A DNA stretch of 28,136 nucleotides from an uncultured Campylobacter sp. (GTDB taxonomy: Bacteria; Campylobacterota; Campylobacteria; Campylobacterales; Campylobacteraceae). Below the pieces are notes generated by a model. That model was not told where the DNA came from. It searched no databases and saw only the letters and a program-made list of their open reading frames with translations. Positions 15,029 through 23,067 of this stretch are shown piece by piece. The stretch's first letter is position 1, and every line of letters starts with the position of its first letter. The position numbers were made by a program, and so were the translations under genes. The stretch lies in assembly GCF_937997405.1 (NCBI RefSeq), contig NZ_CALKTL010000035.1, forward strand, positions 1 to 28,136, given 5' to 3'.

Positions 15029-15650
15029 CTACGATCCTCCCTAGATCCATTGAAATCATTCTTTTTACCAGTCCTCCCACTTCCTCGAGCCTATGCGAGA
15101 TAAAGATCAAGCTCTTATCTTTTGCGTGGTTGTGCAAAAGCGTCTTAAAATGCTCGCGCGCGCTCGGATCGAGATTGGCAGTCGGCTCGTCGAAAATCAT
15201 CGCCTTGCTGGCTCTGCCGAAGGCTAGCGCGATTAAAAATTTCTGCTTCATACCGCCGGATAGCTTATGAAAGGGTTTGTTTAAATTTGAACTCAGATCA
15301 AGCTCCATTTCGTCGCAAAATTTTACTATATCCGCTCTGCTTGCGTCCGCCGTGCGCTCGGCGAAGTAGATGAGCTCATTTAGGCTCAGCTTAAGCGGCG
15401 GCGGGGTTTGCGGCACGAAGCTGATACCGCGTAGCGCGCGGCTACGCTGCTTAAACGAATCAAATCCGTCGATAGCTACGCTGCCGCTTGTGGGTATGTA
15501 TTCGCCCAAAATCGTCCGCATCAGCGAGCTTTTGCCCGCGCCGTTTTGCCCGACGAAAAGCACTTGCTCGCCGTCCGCGATATTTAGATTGATATCTTTT
15601 AAAACGAATTGATCTGCGAATTTCTTGCTTACGTTTTTAATCTCTATCAT
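15012..15650 (-). CDS. nosF: NosF, ABC ATPase for N2O reductase maturation
   Basis: This 212-residue cytoplasmic ATPase has Walker A GQNGAGKSS (34-42), Q-loop FVPQTPPPLKLSLNE (78-92), signature LSGGMKQK (130-137), Walker B AMIFDEPTANLD (150-161) and switch histidine ISHR (His186). It pairs with NosY, and with NosD on the periplasmic side, to complete the copper-sulfur centre of NosZ. The PPPLKLSL stretch after the Q-loop and the operon position separate it from generic ABC ATPases. It starts 8 bases after nosH. Confidence 0.9.
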   Translation of the reverse strand: MIEIKNVSKKFADQFVLKDINLNIADGEQVLFVGQNGAGKSSLMRTILGEYIPTSGSVAIDGFDSFKQRSRALRGISFVPQTPPPLKLSLNELIYFAERTADASRADIVKFCDEMELDLSSNLNKPFHKLSGGMKQKFLIALAFGRASKAMIFDEPTANLDPSAREHFKTLLHNHAKDKSLIFISHRLEEVGGLVKRMISMDLGRIVDDKNV

Positions 15651-15658
15651 AGACTTCC

Positions 15659-16561
15659 TTAGACCATATCTTTTAGCTTATTACCGATACCCAGTGCGTC
15701 TTGGTGACACACGTCGATACAGCGTCCGCACAGCGTGCAGTCGATCCCTTTTAGCATAAATTTGCTCTTATCGCCTAGGTTTTCGGATGCCTTTTTTTTG
15801 GTGATGTCCAGTACGTGCGAGACGAAGCAGACGTCTTGGCAAACGCCGCAGTGATCGCACCTGCTTTTATCCCAAGTAATCTTGCTAAGGCTAGCTTTCG
15901 CCGCAAGCGAATAGGTACTGCCTAGCGGGCATAGGTGCGTGCACCACATCCGCCTGCTAAAAAATACTTCGAGCAAAAACACAAAAACTATCCAAAGCCC
16001 CGCCAGCGAAAAGCCGTAGATGATGAGGCGCGATAAAATTCCAACTACGTTAAAAATTTCAAAAACGAGCAGGTCTGTAATCGCGCTTAGCAGCAAAAAC
16101 ACCGCCCAGATCGCATATCGCATACCGCGAGGCAGGGCGCGCTCCTTGATGACGCGCTTAGCGATTAGCGTATTATGCAGCTTTTCGCCGATCTCGCTAA
16201 GCGCTCCGTAAGGACAGATCCACGAGCAAAACGCCTTGCCGCCCGCGATGAAATAAAACAGCAAAATAGTGCCCGAGCCGATAAGCAAATTTATCGGCAG
16301 ATCCTTGTGCGCGGCGATCACCTCAAGGGTGGCAAAGGGATCTGCTAGGTGAAAGCCAAGTATCCGCGAGCCGCTGATGTCGCCTTCTAAAATTTGAATA
16401 TCGGCGCGAAAGGAAAGCACGAAAAGCAGATGCACCAAAAATACCGTGGCGTAGCGCAGAGCCCGAATGCTGGGACGCCATTTGCCGCTTTTATTTTTAA
16501 GCGCAAAGGTCGAGAAAAAGCTCGTATTTTTGATCGTGCATCGCGAATTATATTTATCCAA
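15659..16561 (-). CDS. nosH: NosH, NapH-type membrane ferredoxin
   Basis: This 300-residue protein has four to five membrane helices, two CxxxCP motifs (FCSWICPYG at 111-119 and MWCTHLCPLG at 205-214) and two [4Fe-4S] motifs at the C-terminus (CDHCGVCQDVC 235-245; CTLCGRCIDVC 275-285). This is the NapH/NosR-like architecture. In Wolinella-type nos clusters NosH is proposed to oxidise menaquinol together with NosG and pass electrons toward periplasmic cytochromes. The start is a TTG three bases after the nosC2 stop; no ATG occurs before the first helix, so a coupled TTG start is the best choice. Confidence 0.85.
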   Translation of the reverse strand: MDKYNSRCTIKNTSFFSTFALKNKSGKWRPSIRALRYATVFLVHLLFVLSFRADIQILEGDISGSRILGFHLADPFATLEVIAAHKDLPINLLIGSGTILLFYFIAGGKAFCSWICPYGALSEIGEKLHNTLIAKRVIKERALPRGMRYAIWAVFLLLSAITDLLVFEIFNVVGILSRLIIYGFSLAGLWIVFVFLLEVFFSRRMWCTHLCPLGSTYSLAAKASLSKITWDKSRCDHCGVCQDVCFVSHVLDITKKKASENLGDKSKFMLKGIDCTLCGRCIDVCHQDALGIGNKLKDMV

Positions 16562-16564
16562 GAC

Positions 16565-17011
16565 TTACTCTTTAAATTTTGAAATTTCATCCGCGAGCTT
16601 ATCTAGGCTCTCGTCGCTTACGTTGGTTAGCAGTCCGCTCATCAGGCTGTTTTTGATCTTGCCCGCTTTATAATCTTTGAGGCTTGCTAAAATTTGATCC
16701 TTGCTCTTGCCGCCGATCGGCGGAGCGATCTTGCCGCGTCCGTCATCGCCATGGCAGGGCGCGCAGCTTACCAGATAGGAGCTACTAACCTTAAAATCGC
16801 GCTCTTTGACGCTCTGCTGCAAAATTTTAATATTTTTTACATCCTTATCGTCGATGAGATCGACGCTTTTGCTCTGCGGCGCAGGCTTTGCTTGCACCTG
16901 CGGCTTGACTTCTTGCTGCGGCGCGCTAGAATCGTCCGAACTAGCCATAAAGATCATCAGCGCGATCAGTGCTACACCCAAAATCAAAGCTAAAATTTTG
17001 CCCGGTTTCAT
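16565..17011 (-). CDS. nosC2: NosC2, membrane-anchored monohaem cytochrome c
   Basis: This 148-residue protein has an N-terminal anchor (residues 5-22), an Ala/Pro/Lys/Gln linker (25-50) and a small class I cytochrome domain. Haem binds at CAPCH (Cys83, Cys86, His87), and Met124 in NSLMSGL is the likely sixth ligand. In W. succinogenes-type clusters the pair NosC1/NosC2 is proposed to carry electrons from the NosG/NosH module to NosZ. It overlaps nosC1 by 4 bases. The assignment rests on haem motif, size and gene order. Confidence 0.85.
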   Translation of the reverse strand: MKPGKILALILGVALIALMIFMASSDDSSAPQQEVKPQVQAKPAPQSKSVDLIDDKDVKNIKILQQSVKERDFKVSSSYLVSCAPCHGDDGRGKIAPPIGGKSKDQILASLKDYKAGKIKNSLMSGLLTNVSDESLDKLADEISKFKE

Positions 17012-17625
17012 TTCTGCTCCTTAAATTGTTTGTTGAACTCGTAAATTTCTTTCGCCATCGTCTCTATCTGCTGCTCGCTCATGCCGTTTACGAGCTGCAC
17101 CATAAGAGGATTAGGCTTTTCTTTGAATTTATACTTTTTAATCATATCCACGATCTGCGCGTCGGTTTTATCCAGAAGCGACGGACCGATGATGCCGTTG
17201 GCGTAGTCGTCGTGGCACGCTGAACAGCGCAGGATAAAATCATGCCCAAGGCGCTTTTTCATCAGGTCGAAATTTAGCTTTTCGTATTGGTTTTTGATGC
17301 TTGAATACGCCACGATATTTTTGGTCGTTTCGTTCACATCGCCGTTTAGATTAAAATTTACCTTTCGCTCGCCGTAAAAATCGTAGCTTACGAACTTATC
17401 GTTCTTCTTGGGCGCTTCGCCGCTTTTAACGCTGATGCGAGGCTTTGCAGTATGATTTTGTTCCACGCTCTGTGATGCGGAATTTACACTCGCGGAATTC
17501 TGATCCGCAGAATTTTGCCCTGCAGAATTTGCGGCGGCGGAGCTTGAATTGTCGTCATCTCCGCAGCCACACAGCAAAAGCGCCGCAGCTAGCGAGCAGA
17601 TGTAGAATTTAATGGAGCTTTTCAT
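17008..17625 (-). CDS. nosC1: NosC1, lipoprotein-type monohaem cytochrome c
   Basis: This 205-residue protein has a signal peptide ending LLLCGC (probable lipidated Cys21). Residues 27-55 form a low-complexity linker of pentapeptides NSAGQ, NSADQ, NSASV, NSASQ. A middle domain of about 60 residues follows, then a class I cytochrome with CSACH (Cys134, Cys137, His138) and a likely axial Met175 (NPLMVQL). It is expected to act in periplasmic electron delivery to NosZ together with NosC2. The linker comes from a 15-nt DNA repeat and is probably not needed for function. Overlaps of 4 bases with nosG and nosC2 show tight coupling. Confidence 0.85.
   Translation of the reverse strand: MKSSIKFYICSLAAALLLCGCGDDDNSSSAAANSAGQNSADQNSASVNSASQSVEQNHTAKPRISVKSGEAPKKNDKFVSYDFYGERKVNFNLNGDVNETTKNIVAYSSIKNQYEKLNFDLMKKRLGHDFILRCSACHDDYANGIIGPSLLDKTDAQIVDMIKKYKFKEKPNPLMVQLVNGMSEQQIETMAKEIYEFNKQFKEQK
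17481..17535. repeat. 15-nt period GC(A/G)GAATT microrepeat inside nosC1
   Basis: On the plus strand AATT occurs at 17481, 17496, 17511 and 17526, each time preceded by GCGG or GCAG, an exact 15-base spacing. Read on the minus strand it gives four NSAxx pentapeptides. Related, less regular copies occur in cooS, the second nosL, nosG and the beta-propeller gene. Confidence 0.85.
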
Positions 17626-18446
17626 TGTTTTCCTTCATAGATTGATTTGTAATCCGCCCGCGGGATTATCTCGATGATACGCGCCGGACAGAGCTCTGCG
17701 CACGCCCCGCAACCGACGCAAGCGCTGCGGATCTGCGGAGCGAAATGCGCGCTCGCCTTTATCATCGCTATGGCATCAAGCGGCTGCGGGTAAGGGCACA
17801 GCGACGCGCATAGATCGCATGGCTTGTCCTCTTTAGCCGCCAGCGCGGAGTTTAGCTCACGCTCCTGCTCAGTCTTGGCGGGCTTTAGGCACAGATCGCT
17901 AGATTTTAAAGCCTGCCCGCGATACGCCAAACAGGCGTTTAAATTTTTAATCACGGCGATTCCCATTTTAACCTTTTTAGGCTCGTTCGTCTCGTGGCTA
18001 AGCGCGCCGCTAGGACAGGCGAGCACGCAAGGAAGCGCGCCGCAAAGATAGCAGCCTCGCTCTTTGGCATCGATAACGGGCGTACCGATGTCAAAAAGAT
18101 GCGTAATATCGAGCAGATAGATGCTGTGATAGGGGCAGACCTGCACGCATTGGCCGCACTTGATGCAGCTAGAGCGGAAGCCTCGTTCCGCTAGTGCTCC
18201 GGGCGGGCGCAGATATAAAGAGGCGGAATCCCCGCTAGAATTTTCCGCAGAATTTTGTTTTATGGAATTCGGCGCGGAATTTTGCCTCGCAGAATTTACG
18301 GAATTTGACGCGCCGGAATTCTGCGCTTCGCCACCCGTAAAATTTACGGAATTTGTGGAATTCTCATCCGCAAATAAGTTCGCTGCCCCGAGTACTCCGA
18401 GCGCTCCGCCGAGTAGTTTTATCGCTTCGCGTCTATTCTTTATCAT
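17622..18446 (-). CDS. nosG: NosG, NapG-type periplasmic ferredoxin with four [4Fe-4S] motifs
   Basis: This 274-residue protein begins MIKNRREAIKLLGGALGVLG, a twin-arginine-type signal (NRREAIK). Four cysteine groups follow: CIKCGQCVQVCP (94-105), CYLCGALPCVLACP (132-145), CDLCASLCP (210-218) and CVGCGACAELCP (243-254). The NapG-like order and the neighbouring NosH suggest a quinol-oxidising electron-transfer module feeding NosC1/NosC2. Residues 28-75 between the signal and the first cluster are an Asn/Ser/Ala-rich repeat (NSVNSARQNSAPNS and similar), absent from ordinary NapG and derived from the same DNA microrepeat as in nosC1. Four-base overlaps with nosD and nosC1 place it firmly in the operon. 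Confidence 0.87.
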   Translation of the reverse strand: MIKNRREAIKLLGGALGVLGAANLFADENSTNSVNFTGGEAQNSGASNSVNSARQNSAPNSIKQNSAENSSGDSASLYLRPPGALAERGFRSSCIKCGQCVQVCPYHSIYLLDITHLFDIGTPVIDAKERGCYLCGALPCVLACPSGALSHETNEPKKVKMGIAVIKNLNACLAYRGQALKSSDLCLKPAKTEQERELNSALAAKEDKPCDLCASLCPYPQPLDAIAMIKASAHFAPQIRSACVGCGACAELCPARIIEIIPRADYKSIYEGKQ

Positions 18447-19648
18447 TGCCTCATCCTAGGTTTCGGATCTTTTAGCAGTAGCTCAGGCTCTGAAAACGGA
18501 GCGAGCTTGGAGATGAAATTTAAAAGCGCGATCCCGCTGGAGCCGTAAAAAAACCGCACATTCGGTTTATACGCCCAAAGCCTATCCGCGTAGGCGTATG
18601 AGCTGTAGCTAACGTCGCCGTAGCCGTCGCCATCGCGATCAAATCCGTCGTAATCGTCAAAATAGTTGCCACTCCATTCGTTTTGCAAGAGCTTGGATTG
18701 GGGCGTATCGTTTAGCACAATCTCCATATTGCCTTTAAATTTATTGTTTTTAAATACGCTTTTTAGCTGCGTGGCGTGGAATTGCACGCCGATGCTGTTG
18801 TATTCGATATCATTGTTTTCAAAAACGTTAAGTGAGCCTGGCTGATATGGGGATTGATCCAGATAAAATCCGCGTGCGTTGTAGACGACTTTATTATCCG
18901 TAACCCTGAAATTTGAGCTATCCTTCATACCGATGCCTACGCCATAAGCGCCGTCTGCGTTGCGCACGACATTACGTCTGGCGATATTGTCGCTTGAAAA
19001 CATAAAAAATAATCCCACGCTATTGCCGTCGTAGTAGTTATCCTCTACGACGTTATGCCCGGAGTTCATAAAGTGCAGTGAATAACGACAGCTATGGCCT
19101 TTGTTGCCTGCGACGAGATTTCCGTTTGAGAAGTAAAAAACGGTGTCGCGGACGTTGTGGACGTCGTTATTTAAAATTTTATTGGCATTGGAATACCAAA
19201 GCTTGATGCCGTCGCCTTTGAAACTCGTGCGGTAGGTATTGCTTGAAATTTCGTTGCCCTCGATCGTTACGTCGTTTGCCTTGCTTAGCACGACGCCGTA
19301 GAGCACGTCTTTGATGAGATTATTTTTTATGATTACGCTGTTTACGTCGCTTACGTTGATCCCTGCATCCTCGCTAAGATGCTCGAAGCCTCCGTTTTGG
19401 ATTGTTAAATTCTTGATTGTAACATGCGGAGAGCGGACGCGAATGACCGTTCCGTTGCGATCGCCTATGATCACGGCGGAGCGGTCTAGTCCATCGATAG
19501 TAAGGGGTTTATCGATTAAAATATTGCCGTGGTACTCGCCCGCGGCTAGTTCTATAATATCGCCCGCTTTTGCGCTATCGATCGCGTCTTGAAGCTCGCC
19601 CGCGCCTAAGCTTAGCGCGAGCGAGAATGCTAGAAGCAAAAGCCTCAT
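18443..19648 (-). CDS. nosD: NosD, periplasmic beta-helix maturation factor
   Basis: This 401-residue protein has a signal peptide (MRLLLLAFSLALSLGAGE) and then successive beta-helix turns typical of the CASH/NosD family: an opening DIIELAAGEYHGNILIDKPL, then repeated N-x-(I/V)-x-x-N and G-(I/V)-x-(L/F) coils over about residues 30-330. NosD works in the periplasm with the NosF/NosY ABC transporter to provide the sulfur/copper assembly of the CuZ site. The length is normal. It overlaps nosB and nosG by 4 bases each. Confidence 0.92.
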   Translation of the reverse strand: MRLLLLAFSLALSLGAGELQDAIDSAKAGDIIELAAGEYHGNILIDKPLTIDGLDRSAVIIGDRNGTVIRVRSPHVTIKNLTIQNGGFEHLSEDAGINVSDVNSVIIKNNLIKDVLYGVVLSKANDVTIEGNEISSNTYRTSFKGDGIKLWYSNANKILNNDVHNVRDTVFYFSNGNLVAGNKGHSCRYSLHFMNSGHNVVEDNYYDGNSVGLFFMFSSDNIARRNVVRNADGAYGVGIGMKDSSNFRVTDNKVVYNARGFYLDQSPYQPGSLNVFENNDIEYNSIGVQFHATQLKSVFKNNKFKGNMEIVLNDTPQSKLLQNEWSGNYFDDYDGFDRDGDGYGDVSYSSYAYADRLWAYKPNVRFFYGSSGIALLNFISKLAPFSEPELLLKDPKPRMRQ

Positions 19649-20421
19649 CTATGCTCTCGTAGGAATTTTTTCTTAGATAGTAGAGCTAACGCCGATAGCA
19701 GCGACAGGGCCAGCATCAGCCAAAAGCCAAGAGCCGGATATGAATGGGTAGTAAAATGCGCCACACTGCCGTCGCCAAACGCCGTAGGCATGAAAGGCTT
19801 TATTTTAAACGCACCCCAGTCTTGCAGGTTGTGCCCGAACCAATACAGCCAGCCCACGTAGCAGCCGATGAAGATAAGCGGCGCAATGATCGGCAGGATC
19901 ATAAGCAGAGTCTGCCCCTTGCCGTCGTAGTATAAAAACGCGAGCATTCCTATCGTCGCGATTATGAGATAATACGGCGATAGCGAGTGCTCGAGCGTGC
20001 CGCCGCGCCAGACGGGATACATGCCGATATAGTGATTTAGGGTATTCATCTCGCCGACATCACCGCTAAAGCCGTCAACGTGGACGTAAAGTGGAATTCC
20101 GTCCGGGAAAGCCTCTTTTGGATAGTTCGGCGCTTCGAGTGAAATTTTCCACACCGGTATGCTAGGAACTCCCACTTCAAATTTATGCTCCAGCATCGCG
20201 CCTAGATCGTTTTTAACATCACTAGGAATTAGATGATTTTTATACGATGCTTTCGTATAAAAATTCCATATCGGTGCGGAGTATGCGGGCAGCTGCGAGA
20301 CGCTGCTAACCTGCCCCGATACGATTTTGCCTTGGACTTTGAAAAATCCGAGCGTAGGGATGGTAAAAGCGACCGTCATAATAAGCAGCGCTAAAATCGC
20401 ATAAATTTTATATTTTGGCAT
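19645..20421 (-). CDS. nosB: NosB, membrane protein of clade II nos clusters
   Basis: This 258-residue protein has an N-terminal helix (about 7-27), a periplasmic domain with few hydrophobic stretches (about 30-145) and three to four C-terminal helices (YYLIIATIGMLAFLYY, then ILPIIAPLIFIGCYVGWLYW, then a last helix before KKKFLREHR). The size, topology and place directly after nosZ match NosB of W. succinogenes and related clade II clusters. Its exact role is not settled; involvement in electron supply or NosZ maturation has been suggested. The ribosome binding site AAAGGAG precedes the ATG, and a hairpin separates it from nosZ. Confidence 0.75.
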   Translation of the reverse strand: MPKYKIYAILALLIMTVAFTIPTLGFFKVQGKIVSGQVSSVSQLPAYSAPIWNFYTKASYKNHLIPSDVKNDLGAMLEHKFEVGVPSIPVWKISLEAPNYPKEAFPDGIPLYVHVDGFSGDVGEMNTLNHYIGMYPVWRGGTLEHSLSPYYLIIATIGMLAFLYYDGKGQTLLMILPIIAPLIFIGCYVGWLYWFGHNLQDWGAFKIKPFMPTAFGDGSVAHFTTHSYPALGFWLMLALSLLSALALLSKKKFLREHR

Positions 20422-20437
20422 TTCATCTCCTTTAAAT

Positions 20438-20457
20438 TCTCCCCCTTGCGGGGGAGA
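20438..20457 (-). other. Intercistronic GC-rich hairpin between nosZ and nosB
   Basis: CTCCCCC (20439-20445) pairs with GGGGGAG (20450-20456) around a TTGC loop, with one further T-A pair. It falls in the 42-base gap just after the nosZ stop and just before the nosB ribosome binding site. There is no U-run, so it is more likely a 3'-protecting or processing hairpin than a terminator. Confidence 0.6.
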
Positions 20458-20463
20458 GTGGGG

Positions 20464-23055
20464 CTAGTTAAGACCCGCGTTCTCATCGACCCATTTTAGG
20501 TATTCGATGATATCTTTGATCTCTTCGTCTTTCATATGCTGATTTGGCATGCGAAGGTTGAAGTAATTTATCATTGCCTTAACGTAGTCGTCTTTGTAGA
20601 ATTTAGCAGGGTCTTTGATGAAATCGGCTACCCATTTCTCGCCGTTTTCGTGGCGGAGTAGGACGCCCGTTAGATCAGGACCCGAGCTTACTTGACCGAT
20701 GACGTGGCAGCCGTTGCAGCCTCCGCGTAGGTAAGCCTTCTCGCCGTTAGATGCAGCCTCGCTCATAGGAGTGGAGAGCTCGCGGATCAGGTTGTTTTTA
20801 GCGCGAAGTCCGACATCTGCGGTTTTTACTAGGTACTGCCAAACTTGACCCTCCCAAAGTATAGCGCCGTTCATATCGCCTGCTTTTACCGCGGCGTCTG
20901 CCTTGGCTTTGGTTTCAGGAATTTTGCCGTATTGATCCAGCGCGTCATCGACTAAAGCCTTGACCTTAGGATATTTCTCGTAGTTTTTCTCTTTTAAGAA
21001 TTTAACGACTGATTGAATAACATCGTCGGTGGCTTTATTCGTAGCTACTACCTTGTCGTATTCGGCTTTTAGAGCTTCTGGGCTAAGAGCTTTTAACATA
21101 GACGCTTTAGCTGAAGTGTATTTTTTATTCGGATCTTTTACGTATAGATATCCGAACATCTCAAGGTGCAGCGCAGAGCAGAATTCCGTGCAGTAGAAAG
21201 GAAATACGCCCTCTTTATCTGCGATGAAATTTACGCTCGCAGTCTTACCCGGCTCAAGCGACATATGCAGATCGTAATCATCAACCGTAAAGCCGTGAGT
21301 TTCGTCCTCGGCACGCTCTAAATTTGTCATATAGATCGTTACGTTATCGTCCTTATTAACCTCGATGTGCTCAGGATTAATATGGCTGCGGATCGCAGTG
21401 GCATAGACTTTTACGTTTTTGCCGTCGCGCTCGATGCGCTCTTGACCCGCTAACGTCATAGCAGGGTGCTGCTTACCGGTGCGAGAGTTTGTCCCCATAG
21501 TATAGGTAGGTTTCGTATGAAGCTTGCTAGCTGCGATAGAAACTACGTCGTGCGGCTCGCCTAGACCGATAGGAAGATCGTAAAGCATCTCCATTTTAGG
21601 CCCTGTAATGTCGATCAGCTGGTGGTTTTGCGGATGAAGTGGTCCGATAGGATTAAATCTATCGATCGAAAGCTTATCCAGCGCGATTACGTATTTGCCG
21701 ACCGGCTTAGAGGATTTACCCTCCATAGAATCGAGGTGGCCGATATTGTAGTGAACGTTGATCCTATCTAAAACCTTTAACGTCTTGTAGTTCCATTTTA
21801 CGATCTGGCTATCGACGTAAAGCGATGTATAGATTACGCCATCTTGCGAATCGAAGGTGTTATGCAAAGGTCCAAGACCAAGCTCTGCTTGTCCGTGAAG
21901 CGTCTTTTGCATATCTAAGATCGGAATTCCGTATGGATCCTTGCCTGCGTATTCTTTTTTATCAATTAGCTCTTTGATCTTTTTGAAATCATAAACGCTA
22001 GCGTGAGTATCTAACTTGCCGCCGATAATGATATAGCGGCCATCAGGGCTAACGTCAACGCCGTGAGGGGATTTAGCTTCAGGGATCAAAAATAGCGCTC
22101 CCGCTTTTACAGCGGCGTCTATCGTAACTATTCTGTGTCCGTTTACAACCTTGTAGTTTTTGCTGTCTTGAGCAAGCTTTTCTAAAATTTGCCAGTTATA
22201 AACGTGCAGGTAGTCAGTATCGTTGCGACTCATACCAGCTTCCATAGGAGGCAGACCCTTTTCGATGCCGCCTGTGTACATTTCGGAGTTGAAGCTATTG
22301 GTAAACGCCCAGCCGAAGCTCTCGCCCTTACCTGCGTCGCTTAGATCTTGCATATACGGAGGAAGCTCTAGCGAGAAGGATTTATTTACGTCTATTTTAC
22401 CTTTATCGTAGTCAAATTTCCATAGCGTTACTGCACCGCGATAAACCGCCTGATACTCCTCGATTGGGTGCCAGTCGTTATCAAAAGGGGCTGCGTATTG
22501 GCTGGTTTCGATGACGTATTCGGTATTAGGCGTTACGAAAGAGCCGCCGTGATCGCTTTTGATTACGGGATTTACAACTATTTGAGTGGTTTCGAAATCG
22601 GATAAATTTATAACCGCGATTCTTGGGTTCGCCTTATCGTTGATAAAGAGATAATCGCCCACATACTCGCCGTTTTTCTCGCTGAAATTTGGATGGTGAG
22701 TATCGCCCCAGTTGATCTCTTTGCCGTTAATAGAGCCCGATCTTAAGACCGCCTTGCTCTCCTCGTCAAAGCCGTATCCCTGCCAAGGCTCCGGGGTAAA
22801 TACGCCGATATATTTGTAGATCCTCATCGACGGCACGCCGTAAACGATCACCTGTCCGCTTTGACCGCCGGAAGAGAAGACCATATAATCGTCCTTCCGA
22901 CCGGTCGGCTGATAGGTCTTAGCCGCCGCCAAAACGTCTTTTTCGCTTAAATTTCGTTCTTTCATCACGCGCTCTAAGTCGCTATCTGCGGCACACAGGG
23001 CGCTTGCGGCGAACAAAACCGAGCCCAAAAGCACGGGTTTGAAACTTTTTAACAT
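20464..23055 (-). CDS. nosZ: NosZ, clade II nitrous oxide reductase with C-terminal cytochrome c domain
   Basis: This 863-residue periplasmic enzyme reduces N2O to N2. It has a Sec signal peptide (MLKSFKPVLLGSVLFAASALCA) instead of a Tat signal, the hallmark of clade II. Probable CuZ histidines are His120, His121 (GDTHHPNF), His169 (KSDHGGS), His331 (SPHGVD), His398 (PLHNTF), His440 (IGHLDS) and His502 (EPHDV). The CuA domain has His587 (ETHGF) and the C-x3-C-x3-H-x2-M motif (Cys622, Cys626, His630, Met633). A fused cytochrome c follows, with CNGCH (Cys780, Cys783, His784) and likely Met836. The fusion lets it take electrons from periplasmic cytochromes such as NosC1/NosC2. It starts 12 bases after the beta-propeller gene, with AAAGGA upstream. 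Confidence 0.97.
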   Translation of the reverse strand: MLKSFKPVLLGSVLFAASALCAADSDLERVMKERNLSEKDVLAAAKTYQPTGRKDDYMVFSSGGQSGQVIVYGVPSMRIYKYIGVFTPEPWQGYGFDEESKAVLRSGSINGKEINWGDTHHPNFSEKNGEYVGDYLFINDKANPRIAVINLSDFETTQIVVNPVIKSDHGGSFVTPNTEYVIETSQYAAPFDNDWHPIEEYQAVYRGAVTLWKFDYDKGKIDVNKSFSLELPPYMQDLSDAGKGESFGWAFTNSFNSEMYTGGIEKGLPPMEAGMSRNDTDYLHVYNWQILEKLAQDSKNYKVVNGHRIVTIDAAVKAGALFLIPEAKSPHGVDVSPDGRYIIIGGKLDTHASVYDFKKIKELIDKKEYAGKDPYGIPILDMQKTLHGQAELGLGPLHNTFDSQDGVIYTSLYVDSQIVKWNYKTLKVLDRINVHYNIGHLDSMEGKSSKPVGKYVIALDKLSIDRFNPIGPLHPQNHQLIDITGPKMEMLYDLPIGLGEPHDVVSIAASKLHTKPTYTMGTNSRTGKQHPAMTLAGQERIERDGKNVKVYATAIRSHINPEHIEVNKDDNVTIYMTNLERAEDETHGFTVDDYDLHMSLEPGKTASVNFIADKEGVFPFYCTEFCSALHLEMFGYLYVKDPNKKYTSAKASMLKALSPEALKAEYDKVVATNKATDDVIQSVVKFLKEKNYEKYPKVKALVDDALDQYGKIPETKAKADAAVKAGDMNGAILWEGQVWQYLVKTADVGLRAKNNLIRELSTPMSEAASNGEKAYLRGGCNGCHVIGQVSSGPDLTGVLLRHENGEKWVADFIKDPAKFYKDDYVKAMINYFNLRMPNQHMKDEEIKDIIEYLKWVDENAGLN

Positions 23056-23067
23056 ACTAATCCTTTC

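Noticed and set aside
17473..17535. Evenly spaced repeats that might suggest a CRISPR array
   Set aside because: The unit is only 15 bases, in frame within a cytochrome gene, without 20-40-base spacers or cas genes.
15659..18446. Reading nosG/nosH as periplasmic nitrate reductase genes napG/napH
   Set aside because: The proteins are NapG/NapH-like, but the genes sit between nosD, the two cytochromes and nosF in the known order of epsilonproteobacterial nos clusters, and no napA is present.
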